Part shown: one piece after another, positions 1 through 6,852 of the stretch
Position numbering within the stretch: position 1 is the stretch's first letter
Layout of the letters: each line of letters begins with the position of its first letter
NCBI GenBank assembly: GCA_026387995.1
Contig: JAPLKQ010000040.1
Location: 2,095 to 10,973 of the forward strand
Length of the DNA stretch: 8,879 nucleotides
Reading direction: 5' to 3'
DNA from: Bacillota bacterium
Lineage (GTDB): Bacteria; Bacillota_I; Bacilli_A; RFN20; CAG-826
Program-made: the position numbers and the translations under genes
Notes under the pieces: generated by a model
What the model saw: only the letters and a program-made list of their open reading frames with translations
Told to the model about the DNA's origin: nothing
Databases searched by the model: none

Positions 1-530
1 ATCAAAAACCTGACAACAGAAATACTGATCTCGTCAACGAGCTCATCCGCTTCCCGGAGTTGCTTGTTATCGGGCCCAATGGCGAGTCGTTGGGACAAAT
101 GAGCCGTTATACCGCTCTGCAAACCGCGGACCGTTACGGCCTGGACTTGCTTTGCGTCGCTCCCGGCGCCCGCATTCCCGTCTGCAAAATTCTTGATTAC
201 GGAAAGTACCGCTTCGAAAATCAGAAAAAGATTAAAGAAGCCAAAAAGAATCAGCACATCGTGGAAATAAAAGAAGTACAACTTACACCGCAAATCGGCG
301 CTCACGACCTGGATACAAAGGTCAGAGCCGCGATTGGCTGGCTGCAAGAAGGAAATAAAGTCAAAGTCGGCGTTCGCTTCCGTGGACGTCAACTAAGTCA
401 CATTGAAGTCGGCGAGGAAGTCATGACTAAATTCATCGCTCTCGTCGAAGAATACGCGACTGTCGAGAAGAAGCCCTTGCTTGATGGCAAGTGGTTAAAC
501 GCTGTGTTAGCATCAAAGGTCAAAAAATAG
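1..530 (+). CDS. infC: Translation initiation factor IF-3, 5' end cut by window edge
   Basis: IF-3 binds the 30S subunit, prevents premature 50S joining and proofreads start codon and initiator tRNA selection. The reading frame is open from position 3 and already encodes the IF-3 N-terminal signature before the first possible start: the residues read [18 protein letters not shown], matching the family's LVNEEIR...VRLIG pattern. The TTG at 60 is therefore internal and the true start lies upstream of the window. Next come the N-domain core ([17 protein letters not shown]), the lysine-rich linker helix, and the C-domain with KEVQL, HDLDTK and the RFRGRQLSH motif. The C-terminus is slightly unusual: the common pk-eGr-M motif appears as [14 protein letters not shown]. 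It is followed directly by rpmI and rplT, the standard operon. Any L20-type autoregulatory leader would be upstream and cannot be seen. The stop is TAG. Confidence 0.96.
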   Translation, partial: QKPDNRNTDLVNELIRFPELLVIGPNGESLGQMSRYTALQTADRYGLDLLCVAPGARIPVCKILDYGKYRFENQKKIKEAKKNQHIVEIKEVQLTPQIGAHDLDTKVRAAIGWLQEGNKVKVGVRFRGRQLSHIEVGEEVMTKFIALVEEYATVEKKPLLDGKWLNAVLASKVKK

Positions 531-543
531 GAGGAACATTTTT

Positions 544-738
544 ATGCCAAAGATGAAAAGCAAAAAAGCTTTAACAAAAAGAGTAAAAGTCACGGGCAGC
601 GGCAAGTTGATGAGAAAATCAGCCTATACCTCGCACTTGGCCCCAAACAAAACGACAAAACAGAAACGTCACGCAAGAAAATCCCGTCCAATCAGCGCAT
701 CTGATTACAAGCGGATTAAATTCTTGATTCAGAAGTAG
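544..738 (+). CDS. rpmI: 50S ribosomal protein L35
   Basis: L35 is a small, very basic protein of the large ribosomal subunit. The 64-residue length is typical. The start [20 protein letters not shown] and the middle stretch with Lys/Arg-rich HARKSRP are family hallmarks. A strong ribosome binding site, GGAGGAAC, overlaps the infC stop codon and sits about 8 bases before the ATG, so translation is probably coupled to infC. The stop codon TAG is itself part of the AGGAGG-like site of the next gene. Identity rests on sequence pattern and on position between infC and rplT. Confidence 0.97.
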   Translation: MPKMKSKKALTKRVKVTGSGKLMRKSAYTSHLAPNKTTKQKRHARKSRPISASDYKRIKFLIQK

Positions 739-751
739 GAGGAAATAACAA

Positions 752-1114
752 ATGGCAAGAGTAAAAGGTGGCCCAGCCACAAGACAAAGACGCAAGAAAG
801 TATTAAAAAGAGCTTCCGGTTTCTTCGGTAGCAAACATATCTTATTCAAAACCGCTAAAGAACAATTGATGCATTCCGGTCAGTACGCTTACGTTGGTCG
901 TCGTTTAGTCAAACGTGACTACCGCAAGTTATGGATCAAACGTATCAATGCTGCTTGCAGAATGTGCGATATCAGCTATAGCCAATTCATGTTTGGCCTA
1001 AAGAAAGCCAATATCGGCATCAACCGCAAAATGTTAAGTGAAATGGCCATCAGCGATTTCACCGCATTCCAAAGTTTAGTGAGCACCGCGAAAAAGCAAA
1101 TCGCCGCGAAATAA
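752..1114 (+). CDS. rplT: 50S ribosomal protein L20
   Basis: L20 binds 23S rRNA early in large subunit assembly. In many bacteria it also represses its own operon by binding the leader mRNA. The 120-residue length is normal. The N-terminal RNA-binding extension ([20 protein letters not shown], then GFFGSKH) and the globular part ([17 protein letters not shown], then [24 protein letters not shown]) are classic. The usual RDR-K-KRDFR segment is [11 protein letters not shown] here, a mild divergence. An AGGAGG site lies about 8 bases upstream of the ATG, starting within the rpmI stop. It is the last gene of the operon, and a strong hairpin terminator follows about 30 bases downstream. Confidence 0.97.
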   Translation: MARVKGGPATRQRRKKVLKRASGFFGSKHILFKTAKEQLMHSGQYAYVGRRLVKRDYRKLWIKRINAACRMCDISYSQFMFGLKKANIGINRKMLSEMAISDFTAFQSLVSTAKKQIAAK

Positions 1115-1143
1115 CTCATCTGAATCATCCTCTATATTAAAAG

Positions 1144-1174
1144 AAAATGCCGGCAAAACCGGCATTTTTGTTTT
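1144..1174 (+). terminator. Rho-independent terminator of infC-rpmI-rplT, probably bidirectional
   Basis: A perfect 10-bp inverted repeat (AAAATGCCGG at 1144-1153 and CCGGCATTTT at 1159-1168) encloses the loop CAAAA. On the + strand it runs into TTTTTGTTTT. Upstream A-tracts give TTTTCTTTTA on the - strand, so the same hairpin can also end transcripts arriving from the convergent channel gene that stops at 1199. The two converging units share this 84-base gap and no other terminator is visible in it. Confidence 0.92.
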
Positions 1175-1198
1175 ATTCACGAATAAGAATAGGATCGT

Positions 1199-2158
1199 CT
1201 ATTTTTTACCGAATTTTTCGGGATCTTCGACGCGAACAACAAGTTGGCTAAACGGAATTTCGATACCTTCATGATCGAAAAGTAGCTTCATTTCTTTATT
1301 CAGTTCACGGGTAACTTGACCTTTTTTAGTTTCATCGGTACGAGCGTAAATGCGAAGAACCACAGACGATTCGCCTAGACTCTGAACGCCCTTATAGAAC
1401 GGACCTTCAATGATATCTGGAATTTTCGCTTTGATTTCGTCAAGGTGGCTGCGAATAATGCGTTCCACTCTTTCAAGGTCTTCCGAATACGAGATAGCGA
1501 TATCGCAAATGGAAGGCGACGGGTTGATCGAAGTATTGATGGTCATGCGCAAATCAGAGTTATTCATGACCATGACATCACCATTGAGATCCTCAAATGT
1601 CGTCGTGCGAACGCCGATTTCAAGGACGGTTCCGCGGAATCCTGCCACTTGAATAATATCACCCACGACGAATTGTTTTTCAAAGATGATGAATAGACCG
1701 GCAATGACGTCTTCAATCAGGCTTTGTGCGCCAAAGCTTAACGCTAAGCCTAAGATTCCGGCGCCAGCGAGCAAGGTCGGGGTTTCGACGCCCCAAGTAC
1801 TCAGGATTAAGAATACCCCGACTACCTCAGTTCCATATTTGAATATGCTGCGAATGATAATCCAAATCGTGGAGCGATGGCTCCGTTTTTTGACAATCAA
1901 TCCGATGAGCATGTGAACCACTTGGTTAAGGGCCCATACAAAGAAAATAATGCCCGCCGTTTCTAGCAGAATCAACGCTTTGGTCTGGAGGAAGACCCAA
2001 ACATTGAAGAATTTGCCAAACGAATTGGCTACTAAATTGCCGAAGGGTGTGTTGCCAAAGAATACGGCAATGACAATGGTGAATACCACCACGGCGCCAA
2101 TGACAGAAAGAACGATGATGTTACGAAGTGTACCCGGATTCATTTTGCTTTTCAACAT
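1199..2158 (-). CDS. MscS-family small-conductance mechanosensitive ion channel
   Basis: This is a membrane channel that opens under membrane tension and releases solutes on hypo-osmotic shock. From the ATG at 2158 the protein has 319 residues. Hydrophobic segments lie at about 11-34, 60-88 and 103-127. The pore helix region follows at about 128-158 (LLAGAGILGLALSFGAQSLI, then EDVIAGLFIIFE), the most diagnostic part of the family. The beta domain comes next (FVVGDIIQVAGFRGTVLEIG, RTTTFEDLNGDVMVMNNSDL), and the C-terminal alpha/beta domain ends with IEIPFSQLVVRV. The frame opens further upstream to a possible start at 2215, but that would overlap the preceding gene. The 2158 ATG has a strong AGAGGT site at ideal spacing. 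It lies only 29 bases after the surface protein stop, so it is probably co-transcribed with it. The stop is TAG. Confidence 0.95.
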   Translation of the reverse strand: MLKSKMNPGTLRNIIVLSVIGAVVVFTIVIAVFFGNTPFGNLVANSFGKFFNVWVFLQTKALILLETAGIIFFVWALNQVVHMLIGLIVKKRSHRSTIWIIIRSIFKYGTEVVGVFLILSTWGVETPTLLAGAGILGLALSFGAQSLIEDVIAGLFIIFEKQFVVGDIIQVAGFRGTVLEIGVRTTTFEDLNGDVMVMNNSDLRMTINTSINPSPSICDIAISYSEDLERVERIIRSHLDEIKAKIPDIIEGPFYKGVQSLGESSVVLRIYARTDETKKGQVTRELNKEMKLLFDHEGIEIPFSQLVVRVEDPEKFGKK

Positions 2159-2165
2159 AAGTTTT

Positions 2166-2171
2166 ACCTCT
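2166..2171 (-). promoter_or_regulatory. Ribosome binding site fixing the MscS start
   Basis: On the - strand AGAGGT lies 7 bases before the ATG at 2158. This favours that start over the in-frame ATG at 2215, which overlaps the upstream gene by about 28 bases and has no comparable site. Confidence 0.8.
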
Positions 2172-2187
2172 TTCTTATATGCTTTCT

Positions 2188-3762
2188 TTACAACACGATG
2201 GTGTAAAGTAAACAACTCAAGTAAACGACGCCATTGACAGTTTTGCTGCCTAATAATTCGAGGGTATATCCCGTGTACGCTTGCTTACTGATAGAGACCA
2301 TGTAATACCGGTCCGTGCCATCGGGAGTGTCGGTTGTTAAAGGTCCCCCAGTCACATACATCAGGTTGCCAGCAACGCCTGAAAAGATAGAATAAGTAAT
2401 GTTGCTTAAAACGAATTGCGAGTCGTGTATTAAAATGCCGATCTCATATGTAAATTCGGTTGGCGTCACAGTGACGTCATAAGAATATTGGGCCGTCGTC
2501 GTAAATTCCATAGACTGGATAATCCTCACGACTGTTTCGGAAGTATGTGAATCGATATAAGTAGCAACCAATTTGGCAGTATAAAGGTGTTCGGGATTGG
2601 CCAAATTCTCAAAACGGACACTTTGGGAATTGCCGCCCTGATTAGGCATTCCCGGTTGCGAGACGATGTCCGGGACTGTCTTGGTCTCAACCAACACATC
2701 ACTATCGTATAATTCAATCGTATACGTAATCTCAGTCGTCGCATTTGGTTCAGCAAAGCAAGAGAAAATGACATAATCGTAACTGATATCGCTAATGGTC
2801 ATGTCGGCCATGATCATAAGCGGTGTTTCAAATTGTGCTTCATCAAGAATCACGGTTTCCGTATTTTTTAGTAAGGCGATAAGCCGCAAAAAGACGGTGC
2901 AATTAACGTTAGGAATGCCTTCAATCCATGAGTCTTGTGAAGAGCCAGTAACGGAAACTGATGAATAACTTTGTGGGACAGCATTCGGGTTCATGAGGAG
3001 GACCGCTGTTGGCACATACCCATATTCCAGAGTGACGCTAGAAACTTCCGATTGTGGGTCGGCATAAATAGTGGTTACGTCATAACGCAAGAATTGGGGA
3101 TTTGTTTGCAGATCAATCGAAGCATCAATGAGATAATTGCTAATGGAACCCGAAAGGGTTTGGACAACGTTAGGCATCGTCGTGAATTCAATCGTCGAGA
3201 GCACATCATTCCGTGTTTCGAGAGTGTCGGGGTTGATATAATTAGCTTTTAAAATTGCGGAATAGGTTGTTTCTGCAGTTAAATTTTCAAAAACAATCGT
3301 ATGCGGTCCTGCTTGTAGAGAAGGATCCGTCGGCAGTTCAATCGCCTGATTCTCGATAAGAGCGTCGGCTAAATAGAGTTCGACAGAAAAGGCAACGTCG
3401 ATGGTTAAGGGCTGTTCAAGATAGAAAATCAACTCAGCAAAATCAATGGAGACATTTGATGGAGTGATCGAAACCGATTCAAAATATTCGGGGACAGCGG
3501 AAGGATTCGAAATCAACATCTCGGTAGGTAAAACGCCATATTCTAAGTTCATGCTCGCAACTGCAAGTTTAGGGTCCTGGTAATAAGTCGAGATACTATA
3601 TCGCAGGGACTGAGGTCTTTGGGAGAGGTCGATGCTCGGATCAATAGCATGCCCAGTAATTATTCCAGAAAGCGAATCAGTCGGTGTAAACAAGGTTGTG
3701 AATTCGACTGTCTGGAGCGAAACATGTTTCTGCTCAAAAGTATTGGGATCAACGTAATCTGC
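2188..3762 (-). CDS. Surface/secreted tandem-repeat protein, C-terminal part after an in-frame TGA
   Basis: This stretch is in the same frame as the upstream part (4755-3763) and is separated from it by one TGA codon, so the two form one 855-codon gene. It has no convincing start of its own: the first usable codon, TTG at 3693, has no ribosome binding site and lies inside a repeat. It encodes the end of repeat 1, all of repeats 2 and 3, and a C-terminal tail of about 100 residues (full-length residues 757-855). Each repeat begins SG..(8)..IDL....Q.LRY.(1)ST.Y.DP and ends with Y.A.L.A.YI...T.E and EFTT. The alternating polar/hydrophobic pattern suggests beta-sandwich, fibronectin-III-like domains; this is inference. 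No LPXTG motif or C-terminal membrane anchor is visible. The function is unknown; an adhesive or structural surface role is a guess. Confidence 0.75.
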   Translation of the reverse strand, partial: ADYVDPNTFEQKHVSLQTVEFTTLFTPTDSLSGIITGHAIDPSIDLSQRPQSLRYSISTYYQDPKLAVASMNLEYGVLPTEMLISNPSAVPEYFESVSITPSNVSIDFAELIFYLEQPLTIDVAFSVELYLADALIENQAIELPTDPSLQAGPHTIVFENLTAETTYSAILKANYINPDTLETRNDVLSTIEFTTMPNVVQTLSGSISNYLIDASIDLQTNPQFLRYDVTTIYADPQSEVSSVTLEYGYVPTAVLLMNPNAVPQSYSSVSVTGSSQDSWIEGIPNVNCTVFLRLIALLKNTETVILDEAQFETPLMIMADMTISDISYDYVIFSCFAEPNATTEITYTIELYDSDVLVETKTVPDIVSQPGMPNQGGNSQSVRFENLANPEHLYTAKLVATYIDSHTSETVVRIIQSMEFTTTAQYSYDVTVTPTEFTYEIGILIHDSQFVLSNITYSIFSGVAGNLMYVTGGPLTTDTPDGTDRYYMVSISKQAYTGYTLELLGSKTVNGVVYLSCLLYTIVL

Positions 3763-4347
3763 TCAAAGAATAGCTTGATACGTTGTCTCTGGCGTAAGAT
3801 TATCAAAACGAATAATGATTTCATGATAATCCTGTTCCATTGAACTTGATGAAGCCGCGATTTCGACGTTTTTATGGTCAACAAGTGTCTCATCTTTATA
3901 TAAATTAACCATAAAAGCGGCATGAATCTTCGATGTTTGCTCAGCAAAGAAAGAAAATTCCACGAAATCAGAGCCAAGATTTGTTTGATAGATCGATGCA
4001 GAAAGGATAAAGGGCGTCGCAAATTGAAGGCTATCCAAAATGACAACTTGAGAATCAGAGAGGTAAGCAACAAAACGAATAAAAACGACATAATTGAAAT
4101 TGGGAATATTCTCAATCCAAGAATCTTGAGATAGACTGGTAATAGGGATTGATGCATAGCTTTCGGGCTGTGCCTCAGGATCGTACTCTAAATAGTAAGA
4201 AGATAAATATCCATATTCGAGCGTCAAATTACTAACAACCGATTGAGGATCATCATATAAGGTTGATATTTTGTACCGCAACTGCTGTGGGTTGGTTGTT
4301 AAATCAATATTTTCGTCGAGCGCAAAATTAGTAACAGCTCCCGAGAG
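2488..4347 (-). repeat. Three diverged tandem protein repeats of about 170-225 residues
   Basis: Translated on the - strand, repeat 1 spans about 4347-3676, repeat 2 about 3675-3157 and repeat 3 about 3156-2488. Shared landmarks are an opening SG plus IDL.....Q.LRY, a following LEYG, a middle block SQDSWIE.IPN with VFIR or VFLR (repeats 1 and 3 only), a strand pattern F....E followed by ELY or NLY, and the closing ETTY.A.L, YI or YV, EFTT. Repeat 2 lacks the middle block of about 49 residues. The repeats are diverged at DNA level, so this is old duplication and not a recent tandem array. Confidence 0.8.
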
Positions 4348-4755
4348 CGTTGTTGAAGCAACAACCGATTTCTTGGCTAAAGTTTCCTCGCCAAAGCCCA
4401 TTTTTGCTTTAATAAAAAGGGTATATTCGCTATTTTGATAAACCATTTGATGGATGCCTGAAGAGGTACCTAATTCTAGTGGTTCCTCATAACGTTCGTA
4501 TGGGCTTTCAATCACGACTTTCAATGAACCCTCTGTAATAGTCAGCCCAGGATCTGAAACATTGACGCGGTAGACAATTTCAGTGCTGACTGCTGATAAT
4601 AGAAGAAAGCGAGCCGCAGCTGGTTCGGCAGGAGCTGCATTAACAACAACGGCGACGACAACAACCGCGGTTACAGCAAAACTCGCGAGCATTTTCGAAA
4701 TCATCTCTCGACGTAAATTTTCATCACGTTGCTTTTTGAATTTTTCTAGAGACAT
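3763..4755 (-). CDS. Surface/secreted tandem-repeat protein, N-terminal part up to in-frame TGA
   Basis: The start at 4755 has a GGAGAG site 6 bases upstream and a plausible promoter before it. The protein begins with about 20 charged residues (MSLEKFKKQRDENLRREMIS). A hydrophobic stretch follows at about 23-40 and then an Ala/Pro-rich region (NAAPAEPAAA), which fits a signal peptide or N-terminal membrane anchor with the bulk of the protein outside. Residues 55-135 resemble half of a repeat unit, and repeat 1 starts near residue 137 (TLSGAVTNFALDENIDL). Translation would stop at TGA, codon 331, between QAIL and ADYVDPNT. Nothing else is wrong with the frame, which continues for 524 more codons. 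The gene follows the thiI remnant by about 105 bases. I do not recognise a named family. Confidence 0.75.
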   Translation of the reverse strand: MSLEKFKKQRDENLRREMISKMLASFAVTAVVVVAVVVNAAPAEPAAARFLLLSAVSTEIVYRVNVSDPGLTITEGSLKVVIESPYERYEEPLELGTSSGIHQMVYQNSEYTLFIKAKMGFGEETLAKKSVVASTTLSGAVTNFALDENIDLTTNPQQLRYKISTLYDDPQSVVSNLTLEYGYLSSYYLEYDPEAQPESYASIPITSLSQDSWIENIPNFNYVVFIRFVAYLSDSQVVILDSLQFATPFILSASIYQTNLGSDFVEFSFFAEQTSKIHAAFMVNLYKDETLVDHKNVEIAASSSSMEQDYHEIIIRFDNLTPETTYQAIL

Positions 4756-4761
4756 TGGATT

Positions 4762-4767
4762 CTCTCC
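4762..4767 (-). promoter_or_regulatory. Ribosome binding site of the repeat-protein gene
   Basis: GGAGAG on the - strand lies 6 bases before the ATG at 4755. It supports that start for the repeat-protein gene. Confidence 0.65.
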
Positions 4768-4795
4768 ATGACGGTAGGGAATGTTATCTAAATAA

Positions 4796-4824
4796 ATTCT
4801 ATTAAAGTAGTATATAAAAGTCTA
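4796..4824 (-). promoter_or_regulatory. Candidate sigma-A type promoter of the repeat-protein gene
   Basis: On the - strand TAGACT (4824-4819) is separated by 17 bases from TAGAAT (4801-4796), inside an AT-rich gap between the thiI remnant and the repeat-protein ATG. The -35 box is only a partial match. The nearby TATACT is an alternative -10 box with a poorer -35. This would let the repeat protein and MscS be transcribed independently of ezrA-iscS-thiI. I see no hairpin terminator in this gap. Confidence 0.45.
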
Positions 4825-4860
4825 TAGAAAAATGATAGAAATGTAGCGAAAAACAATGAT

Positions 4861-5313
4861 TTATAGATATTTATCCAAATCTGATTTATCAGTGATAAGT
4901 GTCGACGTAGTGTTTTTTATGCAATCATTGACCAATGATTGAAAATCAAAACTAGCTTCCATCATTTCAACCTTGTCACGGTGCGGCATGGTTTTAGGAC
5001 TTTTGGGAGCAAAAATAGTACAACAGTCTTCGAAAGGGCGTATTGAAATTTCGAAAGTTCCAATTTGTCGGGCAATTTTAATGATTTCCGATTTGTCAAA
5101 TATAGCGAGTGGCCGAATCACAGGAAGACGGACAACTTCATTAATGACTTGAATGCTATTCAAAGTTTGGCTAGCCACTTGGCCGATAGACTCACCATTT
5201 GCGAGAGCGAGACAACGGTGGCGTCGGGCGATACCCTCGGAAATGCGGTACATCATGCGGCGCATGATTGTAATGGCGTAACCCTCTTCACAATTCTTAT
5301 AAATCGCTTCTTG
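4861..5313 (-). pseudogene. thiI: thiI C-terminal remnant (tRNA 4-thiouridine synthetase), PP-loop lost, frameshifted
   Basis: ThiI adenylates U8 of tRNA and accepts sulfur from a cysteine desulfurase to make 4-thiouridine. This piece is clear ThiI C-terminal sequence: QEAIYKNCEEGYAITIMRRM, then LALANGESIGQVASQTLNSI, INEVVRLPVIRPL, KSEIIKIARQIGT, and SIRPFEDCCTIFAPKSP with the conserved Cys pair. It lies in a different frame from the ThiI N-terminal part (within 6850-5297). The two homologous parts meet at 5313-5317, where KVLTMI is followed by one extra base and then QEAIYK. About 65 residues expected between them are absent, including the SGGIDSP PP-loop that binds ATP. The ATG at 5265 has no well-placed ribosome binding site, and a protein starting there would lack the whole N-terminus and active site. 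I therefore treat it as a broken gene, unless the gap is an assembly error. Confidence 0.85.
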
Positions 5314-6850
5314 TAATCATCGTAAGAACTTTTCCGCCTACCCCCAACGGATATCCACCAGCGCCAGGAATGGTTTTAGCATAGACATATGCAGCTTCTC
5401 GACGAATATCAATCGTGAGGATGATGTCTGGTTCGTGGACATCCACTTTCCAGTCCGTGTGAGTTAAAATAAAAGCGCCGATTTCTCGATTAACGGTATC
5501 GCTTATCAAAGGATACGATTTATCAGCACGTCGAGTCTTCACTTTAAACGTGTTTCCATTCTCGTTTTGCATTAATTCAAGACAAACATTCTTCAAATTT
5601 TCGAATTCGGCATTCGTCTTTAAAACCAAAGATAAGGATTGGATCCCAGAAACGTCTTGTAAGCGGCGCATAATGGGTTCGTAATCATTCTCATTCAAAC
5701 GGATATAGATATGATCATTTGTGGCAACATAGGTCAGATTTGCTGTGTTTTTTAAGGCATGCCGAACATTTTTAGAGAGCATCCTAATAAAATTCTTTTT
5801 GTTTTTCCCTTTGGTAGATAATTCTCCAAAATGAATCATGATATGGTCAGCGAACAAGACTGAACTGCCAACAAATTTATTGCTTGAGCAAGCAGAAACT
5901 GAGGACACCATAATCTGCTTTAATGACAGGGCTTCGATAACAACGCTGGCTTTTTTAGTTTTCAATGAAAAATTAACGATAAAAGGCGAAGCCGATACCG
6001 GTGAATTGATTACAAGTTCATCTCGTTTGATCAATTCGTTTCGAAGGTAGTCTGTCAACTCCTTAGCATGTTCACTATGTCCTTTGAGTTTTTCTAAAGC
6101 CATTCGAATTGTTTTCGATAACATGACATGAATCGGAAAATCGCTCGTTCCGCTTCGCAGGTTGTTCTCTTGTCCACCGCCACTGGCTAAGGGGATGATT
6201 TTAATCGATTTGCGCTTGATAAGAGCCCCACTAACTTTAAGCCCGTTAATTTTATGGGCGGAGACGACAAACATGTCCAGGTCATCATAATGGGCGTTGA
6301 TTTTGCCAATACCTTGGGTCGTATCCGAGAAAAAGACCGCCTTCGGGTGTTGTTTCACTATTTTCGATATTTCGTCGATAGGCATGATACTGCCCGTTTC
6401 ATTGTTCACCTGCATGATCGCCACAAGAATTGTGTCATCACGAATTGCTTTTTGCACCGATTGAGGTTGTATGATGCCATCGGCGTCAACTGGAAGGATT
6501 GTGAGATCAAAATGGAAGTAATCCCTTAATTGAATCATTGCGTTGAGAACCGCCGGATGTTCGACGCTTGAGGTGATTAAGTGGTTTCCACGGGTTGCGT
6601 TTGCGATTGCATAACCTTTGAGGGCAAGATTGATAGCTTCAGTCGCGCCCGAGGTAAAAACAATTTCATGATCCGTTAATTGAAACAATTGGAGGATTTG
6701 TTCGCGGGCCTTTGAAAGTAGACGAAAACTGTCTTGCCCTGCCTTATGGATGCTGCTCGGATTGGCGAACTGCTCGTTCAATAAAGCAAAATAAGACGTC
6801 AAAATCTCTTTATCAACGGCCGTTGTTGCGGCGTTATCTAGATAAATCAT
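5297..6850 (-). CDS. Cysteine desulfurase (IscS/NifZ type) fused in frame to ThiI N-terminal domains, truncated
   Basis: Residues 1-332 are a class V PLP-dependent cysteine desulfurase. Visible are LDNAATT, FTSGATEAINLAL, SVEHPAV (His98), NNETG, DTTQGIGK, the PLP lysine in SAHKINGLK (Lys200), GGGQENNLRSGT, and the persulfide cysteine in SVSACSSNKFVGSS (Cys321). The normal SSG before SACSS is SSV here. The last 45-50 residues of the family are absent. The chain passes directly at about residue 332/333 (near 5854) into ThiI: DHIMIHFGELSTKGKNKKNF, then the NFLD and THUMP domains to PGAGGYPLGVGGKVL near residue 509. After KVLTMI the frame leaves ThiI, adds TRSDL and stops with TAA. The start lies 2 bases after the ezrA stop with a weak ribosome site, so translation is probably coupled to ezrA. 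Desulfurase activity is doubtful without the C-terminus, and tRNA thiolation is impossible without the PP-loop. Confidence 0.85.
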   Translation of the reverse strand: MIYLDNAATTAVDKEILTSYFALLNEQFANPSSIHKAGQDSFRLLSKAREQILQLFQLTDHEIVFTSGATEAINLALKGYAIANATRGNHLITSSVEHPAVLNAMIQLRDYFHFDLTILPVDADGIIQPQSVQKAIRDDTILVAIMQVNNETGSIMPIDEISKIVKQHPKAVFFSDTTQGIGKINAHYDDLDMFVVSAHKINGLKVSGALIKRKSIKIIPLASGGGQENNLRSGTSDFPIHVMLSKTIRMALEKLKGHSEHAKELTDYLRNELIKRDELVINSPVSASPFIVNFSLKTKKASVVIEALSLKQIMVSSVSACSSNKFVGSSVLFADHIMIHFGELSTKGKNKKNFIRMLSKNVRHALKNTANLTYVATNDHIYIRLNENDYEPIMRRLQDVSGIQSLSLVLKTNAEFENLKNVCLELMQNENGNTFKVKTRRADKSYPLISDTVNREIGAFILTHTDWKVDVHEPDIILTIDIRREAAYVYAKTIPGAGGYPLGVGGKVLTMITRSDL

Positions 6851-6852
6851 TA

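Noticed and set aside
60..62. TTG as the start codon of infC
   Set aside because: The frame upstream is open to the window edge and encodes conserved IF-3 residues (DLVNELIR), so TTG is internal.
619..849. - strand frame across rpmI and rplT
   Set aside because: It is antisense to two unmistakable ribosomal protein genes with no supporting signals.
2188..3693. Separate gene starting at TTG 3693
   Set aside because: It is in frame with the upstream part, begins inside a repeat unit and has no ribosome binding site. It is better read as the continuation after an in-frame TGA.
3763..3765. Selenocysteine at the in-frame TGA
   Set aside because: Aligned repeat positions hold Lys and Val, the protein is not redox-like and no obvious insertion-element hairpin follows the codon.
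3660..4157. 165-residue - strand frame overlapping the repeat protein
   Set aside because: It is a shadow frame: low-complexity Leu/Ile/Arg composition, no ribosome site, and the overlapping frame has clear repeat homology.
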